From NCBI GenBank assembly GCA_000987045.1, contig LAKY01000058.1, positions 1 to 64,000 of the forward strand: 64,000 bases of DNA, read 5' to 3'. This DNA is from Clostridiales bacterium PH28_bin88 (GTDB lineage: Bacteria > Bacillota > PH28-bin88). The notes under the pieces are model-generated. The model ran no database searches. It had not been told where the DNA came from and was given only the letters and a program-made list of their open reading frames with translations. Position 1 is the stretch's first letter. Every line of letters begins with the position of its first letter. Both the position numbers and the translations under genes were made by a program. Positions 54,274 to 63,940 of the stretch are shown piece after piece.

Positions 54274-56196
54274 TCAAGAAACACTCTCCATCTGGCGACT
54301 TTCGACTTCTGGCAGTAACCAACCTAGATCCAGTTCCAACAATTTCGCCTTACTTGGTATACCGGTATTAACGTCCCAATTCATCATTTCGTAGTATAGT
54401 TTTAATGCATCTTTAAATTCTTCCTGATCCAATTTGTTACCAGCAGCAGGACCGTCTTCGATAGGAGAAAACATCCGTTCCGGCAACCAATCGTCTTTTT
54501 TGTTAAACCCTTCCCTGCAATTAAACACCCTTAGCATGTGAACCCTTCTTTCTCCCGCCTTCATAATCTCCCACAGACTTGTTTCCCAACCCGTAATAGC
54601 CGAAACCAACTCCACCAGATGAGTCATTGTGAAGAAACGCACCGGCCCGAACGTGAAAATACAGAGGCCGAGCACATCCAGGAAACTAAAATGGGGTTGC
54701 AGGTAACAAAACATCCTTACTTTATCGCTATCTATTGTTGAGGTGGGAAGCCGTCGAAGGAGTCCTAATGGGGTGGCTTGATCCAAGAAAACCTGAGGAG
54801 CGTTAAAATCAAAATCGGTATCATGTTCAACCGTCAAGTGGTCTGCCCCAAGGGGCGAAACCGCATAAGACAACCCCAGCATACCCTTTACACGAGGCTC
54901 ATGCATAGGGAACTCAGCCCCTTTTACATGCATGGCAAATCTCTCCGAACCCTTTCCTAATTTTTCAGCACTTCGCTTTACACCCTCAGCCAGTAGATTT
55001 CCTAAGCCGTCCCGTTTAGCAATGGCTTCTACCAATCTAACCATCGCGTTGGCATTGCCGAACTTTAATTCCAACCCGTTGGCTTCCTCTCTACTAATGA
55101 GCCCGTTCTCAAAACACTCCATTGCAAAAGCAATCGACATTCCCGCAGAAACAGTATCCAAACCAAAGGCATTGCAAAGCTCGTTTGCTTTTGCAACTGC
55201 GACCACGTCGCTAACACCGCATGCAGACCCTAAAGCGGCAATGCTCTCATACTCAGGCCCTCCATAAGCGGGATCGACATGGTAGGGATGGTCAGCTTTG
55301 AGGACGCGTTTACAGGTAACAGGGCATGCATAACAACCTTCCGCTTTCACAAAGAGCTTCTCATGAATGGCCTCAGCACTAATATCATCAGCGTTTTCGA
55401 AATAGCCCGATCTAAAGTTCCGTGTTGGTAACTGTCCGGTAACGTTCTGTAGGGAGACAAGTTCACTGGTACCAAGTCGGTGAGTACCCCGAACCGATGG
55501 GTTTTCGAGAAAATTTGCTGCAAAGTGTTTTGCCAATCTGGTTATAGTATCTTTATTATAAAACTCCGGTTTGTTGGTTCCTCGTACTGCAATAGCCTTG
55601 AGGTTCTTAGAACCCATCACGGCACCCATACCTGTACGACCGTTAGCGTGCTTTAATTCATTAACAATGCACGCATATCTAACAAGATTTTCACCGGCAG
55701 GCCCAATTAAAGCGATACGCACGCGTACATCATTTAATTCCTCCCTAATTAGCTTTTGAGCCTCTCCCGTGGTCCGACCCCAAAGGTGAGCAGCATCACG
55801 TATTTCAACTTTTCCATCCTTAATCCACAGGTAAACAGGTTTGGGAGACTGACCTTTAATCACAATGGCGTCGTATCCAGCAAACTTGAGTTCTGGGCCC
55901 CAAAAGCCTGCAGCTTGTGACTCCCCTATACCTCCGGTCAGGGGGGACTTGGCTCCCACGGTATACCTGTTAAACCCAGGTGCAGGTGCGCCCGTAACCA
56001 CACTATCAGCAAATACCAGAATATTATCCGGCCCCAGGGGATCGATGTTAGGTTTCATCTCTCGCAGTAGGTAGTATGCCGCAATACAGGAACCCCCCAT
56101 ATAAGTACGGTAAAAGAGTTCATCAGGCCTTTCCTCAGATATCTCACCGCTTGACAAGTTTACTCGCAGAATTCTTCCATTATAACCGTACGGCAT
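54274..56196 (-). CDS. aor: tungsten aldehyde:ferredoxin oxidoreductase 2
   Basis: A 640-aa AOR-family enzyme; ATG after AAAGGAGGAAA. Cluster ligands Cys288, Cys291 and Cys295 (GCYACPVTC) fall at the same numbers as in Pyrococcus AOR, with the fourth Cys in DVLGLCIFTF. Pterin-binding segments include GAKSPLTGGIGESQAAG and GRTGMGAVMGSKNLKA. It lies 48 nt after the radical activase gene, so it is probably cotranscribed with the glycyl radical enzyme and oxidises its aldehyde product. Confidence 0.93.
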   Translation of the reverse strand: MPYGYNGRILRVNLSSGEISEERPDELFYRTYMGGSCIAAYYLLREMKPNIDPLGPDNILVFADSVVTGAPAPGFNRYTVGAKSPLTGGIGESQAAGFWGPELKFAGYDAIVIKGQSPKPVYLWIKDGKVEIRDAAHLWGRTTGEAQKLIREELNDVRVRIALIGPAGENLVRYACIVNELKHANGRTGMGAVMGSKNLKAIAVRGTNKPEFYNKDTITRLAKHFAANFLENPSVRGTHRLGTSELVSLQNVTGQLPTRNFRSGYFENADDISAEAIHEKLFVKAEGCYACPVTCKRVLKADHPYHVDPAYGGPEYESIAALGSACGVSDVVAVAKANELCNAFGLDTVSAGMSIAFAMECFENGLISREEANGLELKFGNANAMVRLVEAIAKRDGLGNLLAEGVKRSAEKLGKGSERFAMHVKGAEFPMHEPRVKGMLGLSYAVSPLGADHLTVEHDTDFDFNAPQVFLDQATPLGLLRRLPTSTIDSDKVRMFCYLQPHFSFLDVLGLCIFTFGPVRFFTMTHLVELVSAITGWETSLWEIMKAGERRVHMLRVFNCREGFNKKDDWLPERMFSPIEDGPAAGNKLDQEEFKDALKLYYEMMNWDVNTGIPSKAKLLELDLGWLLPEVESRQMESVS

Positions 56197-56244
56197 AAGA
56201 CTTTCCTCCTTTTATCACCAAAGTTATTTAAAAAATCGCCTATA

Positions 56245-57165
56245 TCAACCGCCAACTTGAACATTCAGACCGAAACCTTCCAGAGTCTTCTTGAATTTAT
56301 TGACTTGTTCGTGAGTAAATGGCTTAACCTCAACCAGAGAATAATCTTTATACAGCCGCTCGTACTTGGTTTGACCCAAACGGTGGTATGGCAATAGGTG
56401 TATCTCTTTCAGCCCAAGCTCATTAGTAACGAATTTTCCTGTCGCGACTATATTTTCTTCGGTATCATTACAACCGGGCACTATAGGGAACCGTGGGATT
56501 AGCTTTTTTCCGCTTCTCATTATTCGCCGTGCATTTTCTAAAATAGTTTCATTCGAAACCCCAGTCAATTTACGATGCGTAGTTGGGTCCATATGTTTTA
56601 TATCGTAAAGAACTAGGTCTGCATATGGTAAAAGTTTTTCAAATTTTTCCCATCGGGCATACCCGCTGGTTTCAATAGCGGTATGGATGGCCCTTCTTTG
56701 GCATTCTTGGAGGAGTTGGCAGGCGAAATTCGCCTGCAACATGGGCTCACCCCCAGAAAGTGTAACACCTCCACCAGATTTTTCGTAATATGGCCGATCC
56801 GCCTCTATTTCTTTCATCACCTCTTCTACCGTACAATACTTGCCAAAAAGCACAAGAGCTTCGGCATAGCAACGTTCCGAGCATTTCCCGCCAAAAACGC
56901 ATTTTTCCTGTTCAACAAATTTGCTACCATCTTTAAGTTCGCGTATTGCTCCCCTGTCGCATGCTGAAATACAAGCACGGCATCCTATGCACCTGTTAGG
57001 GTAAAATCCAAATTCGGGGTAGGCGAACTGCGATTCCGGGTTACAACACCAGATGCACCTTAAAGGACAACCTTTTAAAAAAACAAGGGTTCGGATGCCA
57101 GGACCATCATGGATGGAGTATTTCTGGATATTAAACATAATCCCCCTTGATGCCGTTTGCTCCAT
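56245..57165 (-). CDS. glycyl radical enzyme activase
   Basis: A 306-aa radical SAM protein with the cluster motif Cys33-x3-Cys37-x2-Cys40 (CPLRCIWC). An inserted ferredoxin-like domain (CIGCRACISACDRG; CVFGGKCSERC) is typical of activases of the PflA/GRE-AE type outside pyruvate formate-lyase. GGGVTLSGGEPMLQ is the SAM-binding GGE motif. It should place the radical on Gly773 of the next upstream gene product. Confidence 0.94.
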   Translation of the reverse strand: MEQTASRGIMFNIQKYSIHDGPGIRTLVFLKGCPLRCIWCCNPESQFAYPEFGFYPNRCIGCRACISACDRGAIRELKDGSKFVEQEKCVFGGKCSERCYAEALVLFGKYCTVEEVMKEIEADRPYYEKSGGGVTLSGGEPMLQANFACQLLQECQRRAIHTAIETSGYARWEKFEKLLPYADLVLYDIKHMDPTTHRKLTGVSNETILENARRIMRSGKKLIPRFPIVPGCNDTEENIVATGKFVTNELGLKEIHLLPYHRLGQTKYERLYKDYSLVEVKPFTHEQVNKFKKTLEGFGLNVQVGG

Positions 57166-57287
57166 TGTGGCGTCTTTCCTTTCAGGTTAAACAGGAGCAT
57201 AACAAGGATATGCGTTACGCTCTGTTTAAAGAGTTGGAGTGGAGATGGGCTGAGAAGAGGCACGCCCATCCCCCAACCCGTTACCCG

Positions 57288-59687
57288 TTAGCTAGTAAAC
57301 GAATACTCCGTCCGATCGATAATGTCGTTTTGCATATCCCGATTTATCTCGGTGAAGAAAACGCTATAACCAGCTACACGGACCATCAGATCCTTGTATT
57401 CTTCTGGATTTGCTTGAGCTTTTTCCAGCGTCTCCCTGGAAACAATATTGAACTGGATGTGTGCACCACCAAGGTCAAAGTAAGTTCTAATCAAGCCCAT
57501 CAAATTACGTATTCCTCGTTCATCGTGAACTGCCGAAGGACTAAACTTCATGTTGAGAAGGGGTCCATTGCATCCCAGAACCGCATCTACCGCGCGAGCA
57601 ACCGAGGTTGCGACGGCGGTAGGCCCGTTCTTATCACTGCCGTGGCTGGGTGATACCCCATCCGCCAGAGGTCTCCCTGCTTTCCGTCCATCAGGAAGGG
57701 CTCCTGTAACTTCACCAAACGGTACATTAGTGGAAGTAGAGAGGTGCCCAGGCTTAAACATACCTCCTCGGTTTGTACTGTATTTTTTTACTTCCTTGTC
57801 ATAAATGGCCAGAGCCTCCCTGGTAAGAGCATCGACATATTCATCTCCACTTCCGAGTTTAGGCGCCCGATTCAACAACATTTGCCTCAAGTCTTCCTTG
57901 CCCTCAAAGTTACTATCTAACACATCCATTAGTTCTGCCATGGTTATAACCTGATCCTCGAATACTAATTTCTTAATCGCCGCTAGGCTATCACCGACGT
58001 TGGCAGTGCCAACACCGTTGACCCCAGCGTAGTTGTACTTGGCTCCTCCCCAAGTCACATCCTTGCCTTCCTCCAGGCAATCATGGTGAAAAACGGAAGT
58101 AAAAGGCAACGGAACTAGTTCAGCATGAACTTCACAAATCGTATTCACAGCTATGACCATGTGCTTGACAAAATACTCGATTTGCTTGCGGTATGCCCCC
58201 ATTACTTCCTCAAGCGAAGAGAACTTCCTTGGGTCGCCCGTATGTGGACCAACCTGTTTACCCGTCATGCGGTCCTTTCCATCATTTAAGGCAAGTTCCA
58301 GCGCCTTGGCCATATTAAACCAGCTAGAGTTGGTTATTCCCCATGCCTTTTTAGCCACTTGCGGTTCCACACAACCGATACATACATAATCTCTTGCCTC
58401 TTCCAAATTAGCTCCTTGGCTCAAGACAGCGGGGATATGAACCTGGTCATTGAAAAGTTGTGGTTGTCTAGCGACCTTAATTACTTCTATTGCCTTCATA
58501 AGGACTTCATCGGGTGTACGCTCGTGGACTCGCAAACCAAAGTTTGGCTGGGGTGTTCTGGCGTTTTTCATTGCTTCCAGGCAGATAAAGGTTAGATCGT
58601 TGGTTGCATCCCGCCCGTCAACCGTCTGTCCACCAACAACCATATTTTGAGTTTCTGGAAAACCAGCGTGGTAGTGTGACGTAGGAGTATCAAAAACGTT
58701 TAGGATCTCGGTGAGCTTAATGAATGTACTATCCACGAGTTCCTGGGCTTCTTCTTTTGATAAAATACCTTTTTCTATATCCTGTTTGTAATAAGGATAC
58801 ATGTATTGATCAAATCTTCCCGGCGCATGAGACAAACCATTAGTCTCAAGCCGCATAATCAAATGGACATACCAGAAAGTCTGTAAAGCTTCATGGAATG
58901 TCCTAGCCGGATTGGCTGGGACCCATTCATTAATTTCCGCGATTTTGAGTAATTCCTCTTTTCGTACTGGGTTCTTCTCTTGTTCCGCCAATCTCCTGGC
59001 CAATGCAGCCATCCTTTTGGCAAAGACAATCCCAGCCTCTAGTACAATAATCACAGCTTCATAAAAAAGCCTTTTACGTAAGTTTTCAGGCTTGGTGAGA
59101 TCCAGGGCATTGAGCTTTTCCTTTAGTTCATCAGTAATTCGGCTGAATCCCTTGCGCATAGCCATCTCATAGTCAGCGTTGGTATGACCGAATCCGCTCA
59201 CCATGTGCAGCGACGGATAAAATACCTGGGCTTTTTCCTCTCGTACCGCTTCCGTTTCCGGGGGGAGTTGGGCTACCACCCGATCCCACACCGTTTTACC
59301 CTTCCAGTAAGGAACCAGTTCCTTAATTACCTGTTTGGATTCCTCGCTGATGAGGAATTTATCCTGCGTTCGCTTCTCAAAATTGTCAATATCAGACAAA
59401 AGCCACTCTGCGGCGAGCTCCGGAAACAGAGGCCCTCCCCGGGAGGTCTTGGCAAAGGATCCGACGATCAACTCATCGTCAAAGATCGTGATGGGCATTT
59501 CCTCCAGGATTTTTTTCAAGGCCTTGGCCCGGCGGATGATCATCGGCTGGCCCTCGGTTTCCTGGTAAGACTCAGTAACCAAACGGAAGCGATCCACGCT
59601 TATTTCCAGCGGTACCGTAAACAGCCTTTCCCTCAGCCTTTCCGTCCTAGATTTTCCGATTCTTTTGTCCAAAGCATTTACGGACAT
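57288..59687 (-). CDS. glycyl radical enzyme, substrate unassigned
   Basis: A 799-aa PFL-like enzyme with the radical site RVAGYS (Gly773) and the thiyl Cys439 followed by Glu441 (IGCVEPQ). Other pocket residues: His168 (GFGHTN), Ser286 (NGLSHAPGRFDQ), Asp414 (LFNDQV). The GCVE pattern belongs to the eliminase groups (diol/glycerol dehydratase, isethionate or sulfolactate-type lyases, choline lyase), not to PFL or arylsuccinate synthases. All of these except choline lyase yield an aldehyde or ketone, and AOR genes follow. The ATG follows AAGGGGTG. I cannot choose the substrate. Confidence 0.9.
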   Translation of the reverse strand: MSVNALDKRIGKSRTERLRERLFTVPLEISVDRFRLVTESYQETEGQPMIIRRAKALKKILEEMPITIFDDELIVGSFAKTSRGGPLFPELAAEWLLSDIDNFEKRTQDKFLISEESKQVIKELVPYWKGKTVWDRVVAQLPPETEAVREEKAQVFYPSLHMVSGFGHTNADYEMAMRKGFSRITDELKEKLNALDLTKPENLRKRLFYEAVIIVLEAGIVFAKRMAALARRLAEQEKNPVRKEELLKIAEINEWVPANPARTFHEALQTFWYVHLIMRLETNGLSHAPGRFDQYMYPYYKQDIEKGILSKEEAQELVDSTFIKLTEILNVFDTPTSHYHAGFPETQNMVVGGQTVDGRDATNDLTFICLEAMKNARTPQPNFGLRVHERTPDEVLMKAIEVIKVARQPQLFNDQVHIPAVLSQGANLEEARDYVCIGCVEPQVAKKAWGITNSSWFNMAKALELALNDGKDRMTGKQVGPHTGDPRKFSSLEEVMGAYRKQIEYFVKHMVIAVNTICEVHAELVPLPFTSVFHHDCLEEGKDVTWGGAKYNYAGVNGVGTANVGDSLAAIKKLVFEDQVITMAELMDVLDSNFEGKEDLRQMLLNRAPKLGSGDEYVDALTREALAIYDKEVKKYSTNRGGMFKPGHLSTSTNVPFGEVTGALPDGRKAGRPLADGVSPSHGSDKNGPTAVATSVARAVDAVLGCNGPLLNMKFSPSAVHDERGIRNLMGLIRTYFDLGGAHIQFNIVSRETLEKAQANPEEYKDLMVRVAGYSVFFTEINRDMQNDIIDRTEYSFTS

Positions 59688-60009
59688 AAAATTTCACCCC
59701 TTTTAGCTTTTTGAATTTTAGGCTTGGGGGTAATGGGCGGTTTCAAAGACGGCCATCGCTTTGTCCCCCCACCCAATTCGCCGCAAAACCTTTATTTAGT
59801 TTTCATTCCCACCCCCTTATTTAATAGCGTGAACCAGGGCATCCAAGCTAGTGGCCGCCGTTAGCTACCGTGATGGGCACCTTTACCACCGGCAAAGAAG
59901 TATGCGGTACTTTATCAGCCCCTTCATAATCAGTAAGCAGAGGGTAATCCGCCGGGAATTGCCTCACCGCCGGCACGCCAGCGCCGAAGTTATATCCCAA
60001 TTTAATTTT
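59688..60009. other. 322-nt gap upstream of GRE gene
   Basis: It should contain the GRE operon promoter, but I cannot fix it. A short open stretch at 59848-60000 (minus) is not convincing as a gene. Confidence 0.4.
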
Positions 60010-60530
60010 TTTACCACTGCCACCGCCGGAGTTGAGCAAGGATTATTAAACTGCTTCTTCTATCGTGCCCTTGTTCACGTAATTCTTGGGCTACGGCGGC
60101 GTTAATCGTTGGTGATAGTTTATTTGTCGTAGTCAGTTCAGCAATTTCTCTTTCTAGCCGTACTACCCATTCTTTTACCTGGTCCAGGGCTTGAAGGTTT
60201 TCTTTGAGTACGATGTTTTGCTGGTTGTTCAAATTTTAGGCGTTCCATCCTCTGTCGGCATTTCACCCAAGTATTGGTTACCTTTGGCGGCCTCATTAGC
60301 TGCCTGTAGATTTCGTAACCGCAAGATCCTGCTTCGTACGTAGACACGCATTTTCTTCTTGATTTTAGTCGCTGCAAGTTTCCTCACCATTTTGGCAATG
60401 GCATCCGGTTGTTGCTAATACTACCCGCGGAACTCGGTTCTGCGATTCTTTTATCGGCTACCGCAACAGAAATACTTTCCTTGTGTACATCAAGTCCTAT
60501 AAATGCGCTATTCCTCTTACCGACCCCCTT
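60010..60530 (-). mobile_element. IS110-family transposase remnant
   Basis: Minus-strand pieces in successive frames: FIGLDVHKESISVAVADKR (N-terminal DEDD motif), PDAIAKMVRKLAA, YEAGSCGYEIYRQL, and LQALDQVKEWVVRLEREIAE. All are recognisable segments of IS110 transposases in the right order. At least two frameshifts and the missing C-terminal half make it inactive. It separates the transporter genes from the GRE operon. Confidence 0.8.
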
Positions 60531-60620
60531 AGCATGTAGCTCTGTAACGTGGTGTTTCAACCAACATTATACATACGAAGAGGCTAACATGGGGTCGGCC
60601 TTTCCATTATGTCTAATGAA

Positions 60621-61628
60621 TCATTCTCCACTTTTGACGAGGGAATCTTTCGCGGGGCGTGGGATTACCATTGAAGAATAATTTTGGTCCAAATATGTTC
60701 TTAAATTGTGGTATTTGTTTTCAAGAAACCCAACTATCCCCTCAGGTAAAAACATCCTTATCAACAATGCTAGAATTCCGACAGCTACAATACGCCACTC
60801 CATAGCGGCATTAAACAAAGTAGGAAAGGCCGCGATGAAAGCTGCGCCTACTATCGGACCGAGAATAGTTCTAGAACCTCCAATCCAAAAAGACAAAATT
60901 GTAATAAATGACAATTCCACCGACCAATATTTAGGAGCGGTAACTCCAGAGCTGAAACCAATAGAAAAACCGGCTAAAGCAAGGAGTGGAACAAAGACCA
61001 AGTATGCCAACCTTTTGTACTTTGTTACGTTTATACCAAGAGAACTAGCTAGTCGTTCATTGCTGCCTGTAAGGCCGATTATCTTTCCAAATCGCGATTT
61101 CAATATCGAATAAATTGTACCGACCCCTATTACAGTAAAGATTAATACTATCAAGTATTTATATCGAAGCTGTCCGAAAATACCATTCGGCGGTAATGGT
61201 TTAAGAGTAATTCCCGCTGTCCCTCCAGTGTATTTTACAAGAGCCGCAATAAGTGCAGCAAATGCAAAAATAAAAAATATGTTAAGGATACCTTGAGTCA
61301 TAATTCCTCCGATCCTCATTGAGGGCACAGATAAAATCATACCGGCTAGCGTCGCGCAAATTATTCCTATTAAGATTGCAAACCAGGGATTTAAGCCTCC
61401 TAAATTTGCAGACAAAGCATATCCATAAACTCCTATTCCCGCAATAGCAGATACTCCAAATGCGGGCTGTCCGGCTACCTCCAGCAAAGCCCAAACTGCC
61501 GTCGTGAAAAATATGCTGCCCAAAACCCTTGCCAAGAAAAGCGACCAAAATGAGTTGTTTGTTATAAAAGGTAGTAGTAAACCCACCAAGAGAAGTACCA
61601 CTAAAATAATCCTCGTCTTAATGATCAT
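60621..61628 (-). CDS. livM: LivM-type ABC permease
   Basis: A 335-aa permease with about nine helices and the family signature LGINVTKYKRLAYLVFVPLLALAG. It is one of two permeases of a branched-chain amino-acid-type importer (HAAT family), which also carries urea, amides and aromatic acids. It lies 29 nt after livH. Codon use is visibly AT-richer than the dsr region. Confidence 0.9.
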   Translation of the reverse strand: MIIKTRIILVVLLLVGLLLPFITNNSFWSLFLARVLGSIFFTTAVWALLEVAGQPAFGVSAIAGIGVYGYALSANLGGLNPWFAILIGIICATLAGMILSVPSMRIGGIMTQGILNIFFIFAFAALIAALVKYTGGTAGITLKPLPPNGIFGQLRYKYLIVLIFTVIGVGTIYSILKSRFGKIIGLTGSNERLASSLGINVTKYKRLAYLVFVPLLALAGFSIGFSSGVTAPKYWSVELSFITILSFWIGGSRTILGPIVGAAFIAAFPTLFNAAMEWRIVAVGILALLIRMFLPEGIVGFLENKYHNLRTYLDQNYSSMVIPRPAKDSLVKSGE

Positions 61629-61657
61629 AATCTTTCATCCACTCCTCGTAATGTTTG

Positions 61658-62527
61658 TTATAATGTTCGTTCACTTCTTAAGAAGCCTCTCGGGAAGACT
61701 ATTATGCATATTGTAAAGATGACAAAAGTGACAATTGGTGTGAACACGCCCCCAATTAAAAAATTGCTTAAAGCATATGCAAAACCCACTACTGCTGAGG
61801 CAATAAGTGCTCCCGAGATATTTCCAAGTCCACCGAGCACTGAAATGATAAAGCCGTAAATGACGATTTCGGCTCCAGTCTGTACTTGAACATTAAAGAG
61901 CCTGCCCCAGATCAGTAAACCTGTAAAAGCCAAAATACCACTAATTGCAGCAACAGCTAAATATACTCTTTGAATATTTATCCCCATGATCATGGATAGT
62001 TTCGGATTTTCTGTTACCGCCTGAATAATATGACCATAAACAGTTTTTTTGAGTAACAATCTAAAAATCGCAAAGAAAATAAATGCCAAAATGATCACAC
62101 ATAATTCTAGAACCGTTATTGTATTAAACAGCTGCGAACCGGTAGGTAATTTGACATTTATCGCTGTTGATTTAAAGAATTTGTAAAAAATCGGAGGAAA
62201 CGCGACCAATAGAGTAAAAGTCCCATACAGTACATTCAGTCTTTTCTCATTTTCATTCCGTCCTTTGTTTAATTGGTTTATTATTATTTTTTGTATTGAG
62301 ATACTAAATAATCCAGAAACAATAATTCCAATAATAATTGCCATAGGACCCCCAAAACTTTTCCAAAGTGTCACTGTAACAAATACACCTAACAAACCTA
62401 TATACCCTAACGCTAAATTTGGGAATCCTCCTACGCCATACTGAAATGTTATTGCAAAACTTATTAAAAAGTAAACTGCTGTTAATAACAAGCCAGATTT
62501 TATCAAAGCCATTATTATAATCATCAT
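61658..62527 (-). CDS. livH: LivH-type ABC permease
   Basis: A 289-aa permease with about eight helices (VGGFPNLALGYIGLLG near the start; MIMGINIQRVYLAVAAISG in the middle). The start ATG overlaps the livF stop. Pairs with LivM. Confidence 0.9.
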   Translation of the reverse strand: MMIIIMALIKSGLLLTAVYFLISFAITFQYGVGGFPNLALGYIGLLGVFVTVTLWKSFGGPMAIIIGIIVSGLFSISIQKIIINQLNKGRNENEKRLNVLYGTFTLLVAFPPIFYKFFKSTAINVKLPTGSQLFNTITVLELCVIILAFIFFAIFRLLLKKTVYGHIIQAVTENPKLSMIMGINIQRVYLAVAAISGILAFTGLLIWGRLFNVQVQTGAEIVIYGFIISVLGGLGNISGALIASAVVGFAYALSNFLIGGVFTPIVTFVIFTICIIVFPRGFLRSERTL

Positions 62528-63222
62528 GCAGCCCCCCCAAATACCATTCTAGTAATTTCGTCTTTCCGCAATTTGCTCCATTCCTTCCCGCTAAATTGAT
62601 TGATAATTTGGCCTCCTCTTAGGACACAAATATAATCTGAGATATCGGCGACTTCCAAATTTTGCTCAGAAATTAAAATTGATAAATTATTTTTCTCTCT
62701 GAATTCTTTTATAAAATTCAAGAAGTCTTTGGTCATTTTAGGTGATAATCCAGTTAAGGGTTCATCTAACAAAATCACTTTTTGTAAATTAACTAAGGCA
62801 AGAGCAATTGCCAGTTGTCTGGCTTCTCCGCCGCTCAAAGTCTCGGCTACTTGCGTTTGTCTTTCTTTCAGTATAGGGAAAACATCAAAAATCTTCTGCA
62901 TGTCTACTGTTGACTTTTTTACGGCGAGAGCCAATCGTATGTTATCATGAACTGTCAGCCTTCGATAAATATTTTCTTCTTGAGGGACATAACTTATATT
63001 GATTTTATGAGTAGGCAACTTTTTAATCGACTTGCCAAACAATTTTATATCGCCTTCGTAAGGATGGAAACCCAAGCAAGTTTCCATCAAGGTGCTTTTA
63101 CCGGTCCCGTTAGGCCCTATCAAAGAATATATTTTACCATCTTCTATACATAGGTTGATGTCTCTTAAGATTGGGATCTTGTCTAAAAAAACCGTTGCAT
63201 TATTAAATTCGATTGCGTTCAT
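62524..63222 (-). CDS. livF: LivF-type ABC ATPase
   Basis: A 232-aa ATPase: Walker A GPNGTGKST, signature LSGGEARQLAIA, Walker B VILLDEPLTGLS. The ATG at 63222 follows GGGGTGAA, next to the livG stop; the longer frame to 63288 is unsupported. Confidence 0.92.
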   Translation of the reverse strand: MNAIEFNNATVFLDKIPILRDINLCIEDGKIYSLIGPNGTGKSTLMETCLGFHPYEGDIKLFGKSIKKLPTHKINISYVPQEENIYRRLTVHDNIRLALAVKKSTVDMQKIFDVFPILKERQTQVAETLSGGEARQLAIALALVNLQKVILLDEPLTGLSPKMTKDFLNFIKEFREKNNLSILISEQNLEVADISDYICVLRGGQIINQFSGKEWSKLRKDEITRMVFGGAA

Positions 63223-63223
63223 T

Positions 63224-63940
63224 TTATTCACCCCAATATAGCTTTGAAACTTCTTTGTTCGCCAAGACTTCAGCCGGCAGACCTTCAAAATAGTTCTTTC
63301 CCTGGTTCAATACAACGATTCTGTTAACAACATCTAACAGAATTTCTGTCCTGTGCTCAATTAGGAGAAAACTGACACCCTCCATTTTTTTTCTTTCTGT
63401 TATTAATTCTGTTACCATTTTACTTTCTTCTAATGTAAGACCCGCATATAATTCGTCCAGCAGTATTAGAGCTGGTTTTGCAACTAAACACCTACAAAGC
63501 TCAACCAGTTTAGAGTATGAAATAGGAACTTCAGAAACCCTTCTATTAGCTATATGCAACATCGCGACTCTTTCAAGTATTTTATTAACCGTTTCCTGCT
63601 CTTCTTGTTTACTCATATGTTTGCCATTGATTATAGCCGCCCTTATATTTTCGTAAATCGTTTCATCTGGAAAATTACTCGTTGTTTGGAAACTACGCCT
63701 GATGCCTTTCTGGGCAATTATGTGTGCCTCCAAATTGGTTATTCTTTCACCGTTAAGGAATATCTCTCCTGAATCGGCCCTCTCTTGTCCACTAATTATA
63801 TTTAATAAAGTGGTTTTACCAGCCCCATTTGGACCCATAATCCCAACGACTTCGCCCTTCTTAACTGCTAACGACATGTTTTCCAATACTTTGACGCCAC
63901 CGAAATGTTTACAAATATTTTCAACCTTGAATATCAACAT
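63224..63940 (-). CDS. livG: LivG-type ABC ATPase
   Basis: A 238-aa ATPase with Walker A GPNGAGKTT and Walker B ALILLDELYAGL. The usual LSGG signature is replaced by PISYSKLVELCR, that is, it reads SYSK, so ATPase coupling may be atypical. The ATG immediately follows the stop of the upstream gene, with GAGGAG in that gene's end. Confidence 0.9.
   Translation of the reverse strand: MLIFKVENICKHFGGVKVLENMSLAVKKGEVVGIMGPNGAGKTTLLNIISGQERADSGEIFLNGERITNLEAHIIAQKGIRRSFQTTSNFPDETIYENIRAAIINGKHMSKQEEQETVNKILERVAMLHIANRRVSEVPISYSKLVELCRCLVAKPALILLDELYAGLTLEESKMVTELITERKKMEGVSFLLIEHRTEILLDVVNRIVVLNQGKNYFEGLPAEVLANKEVSKLYWGE

Noticed and set aside
59848-60039. 63-codon minus-strand open frame
   Set aside because: No ribosome site; adjoins the IS110 remnant and has no recognisable family.
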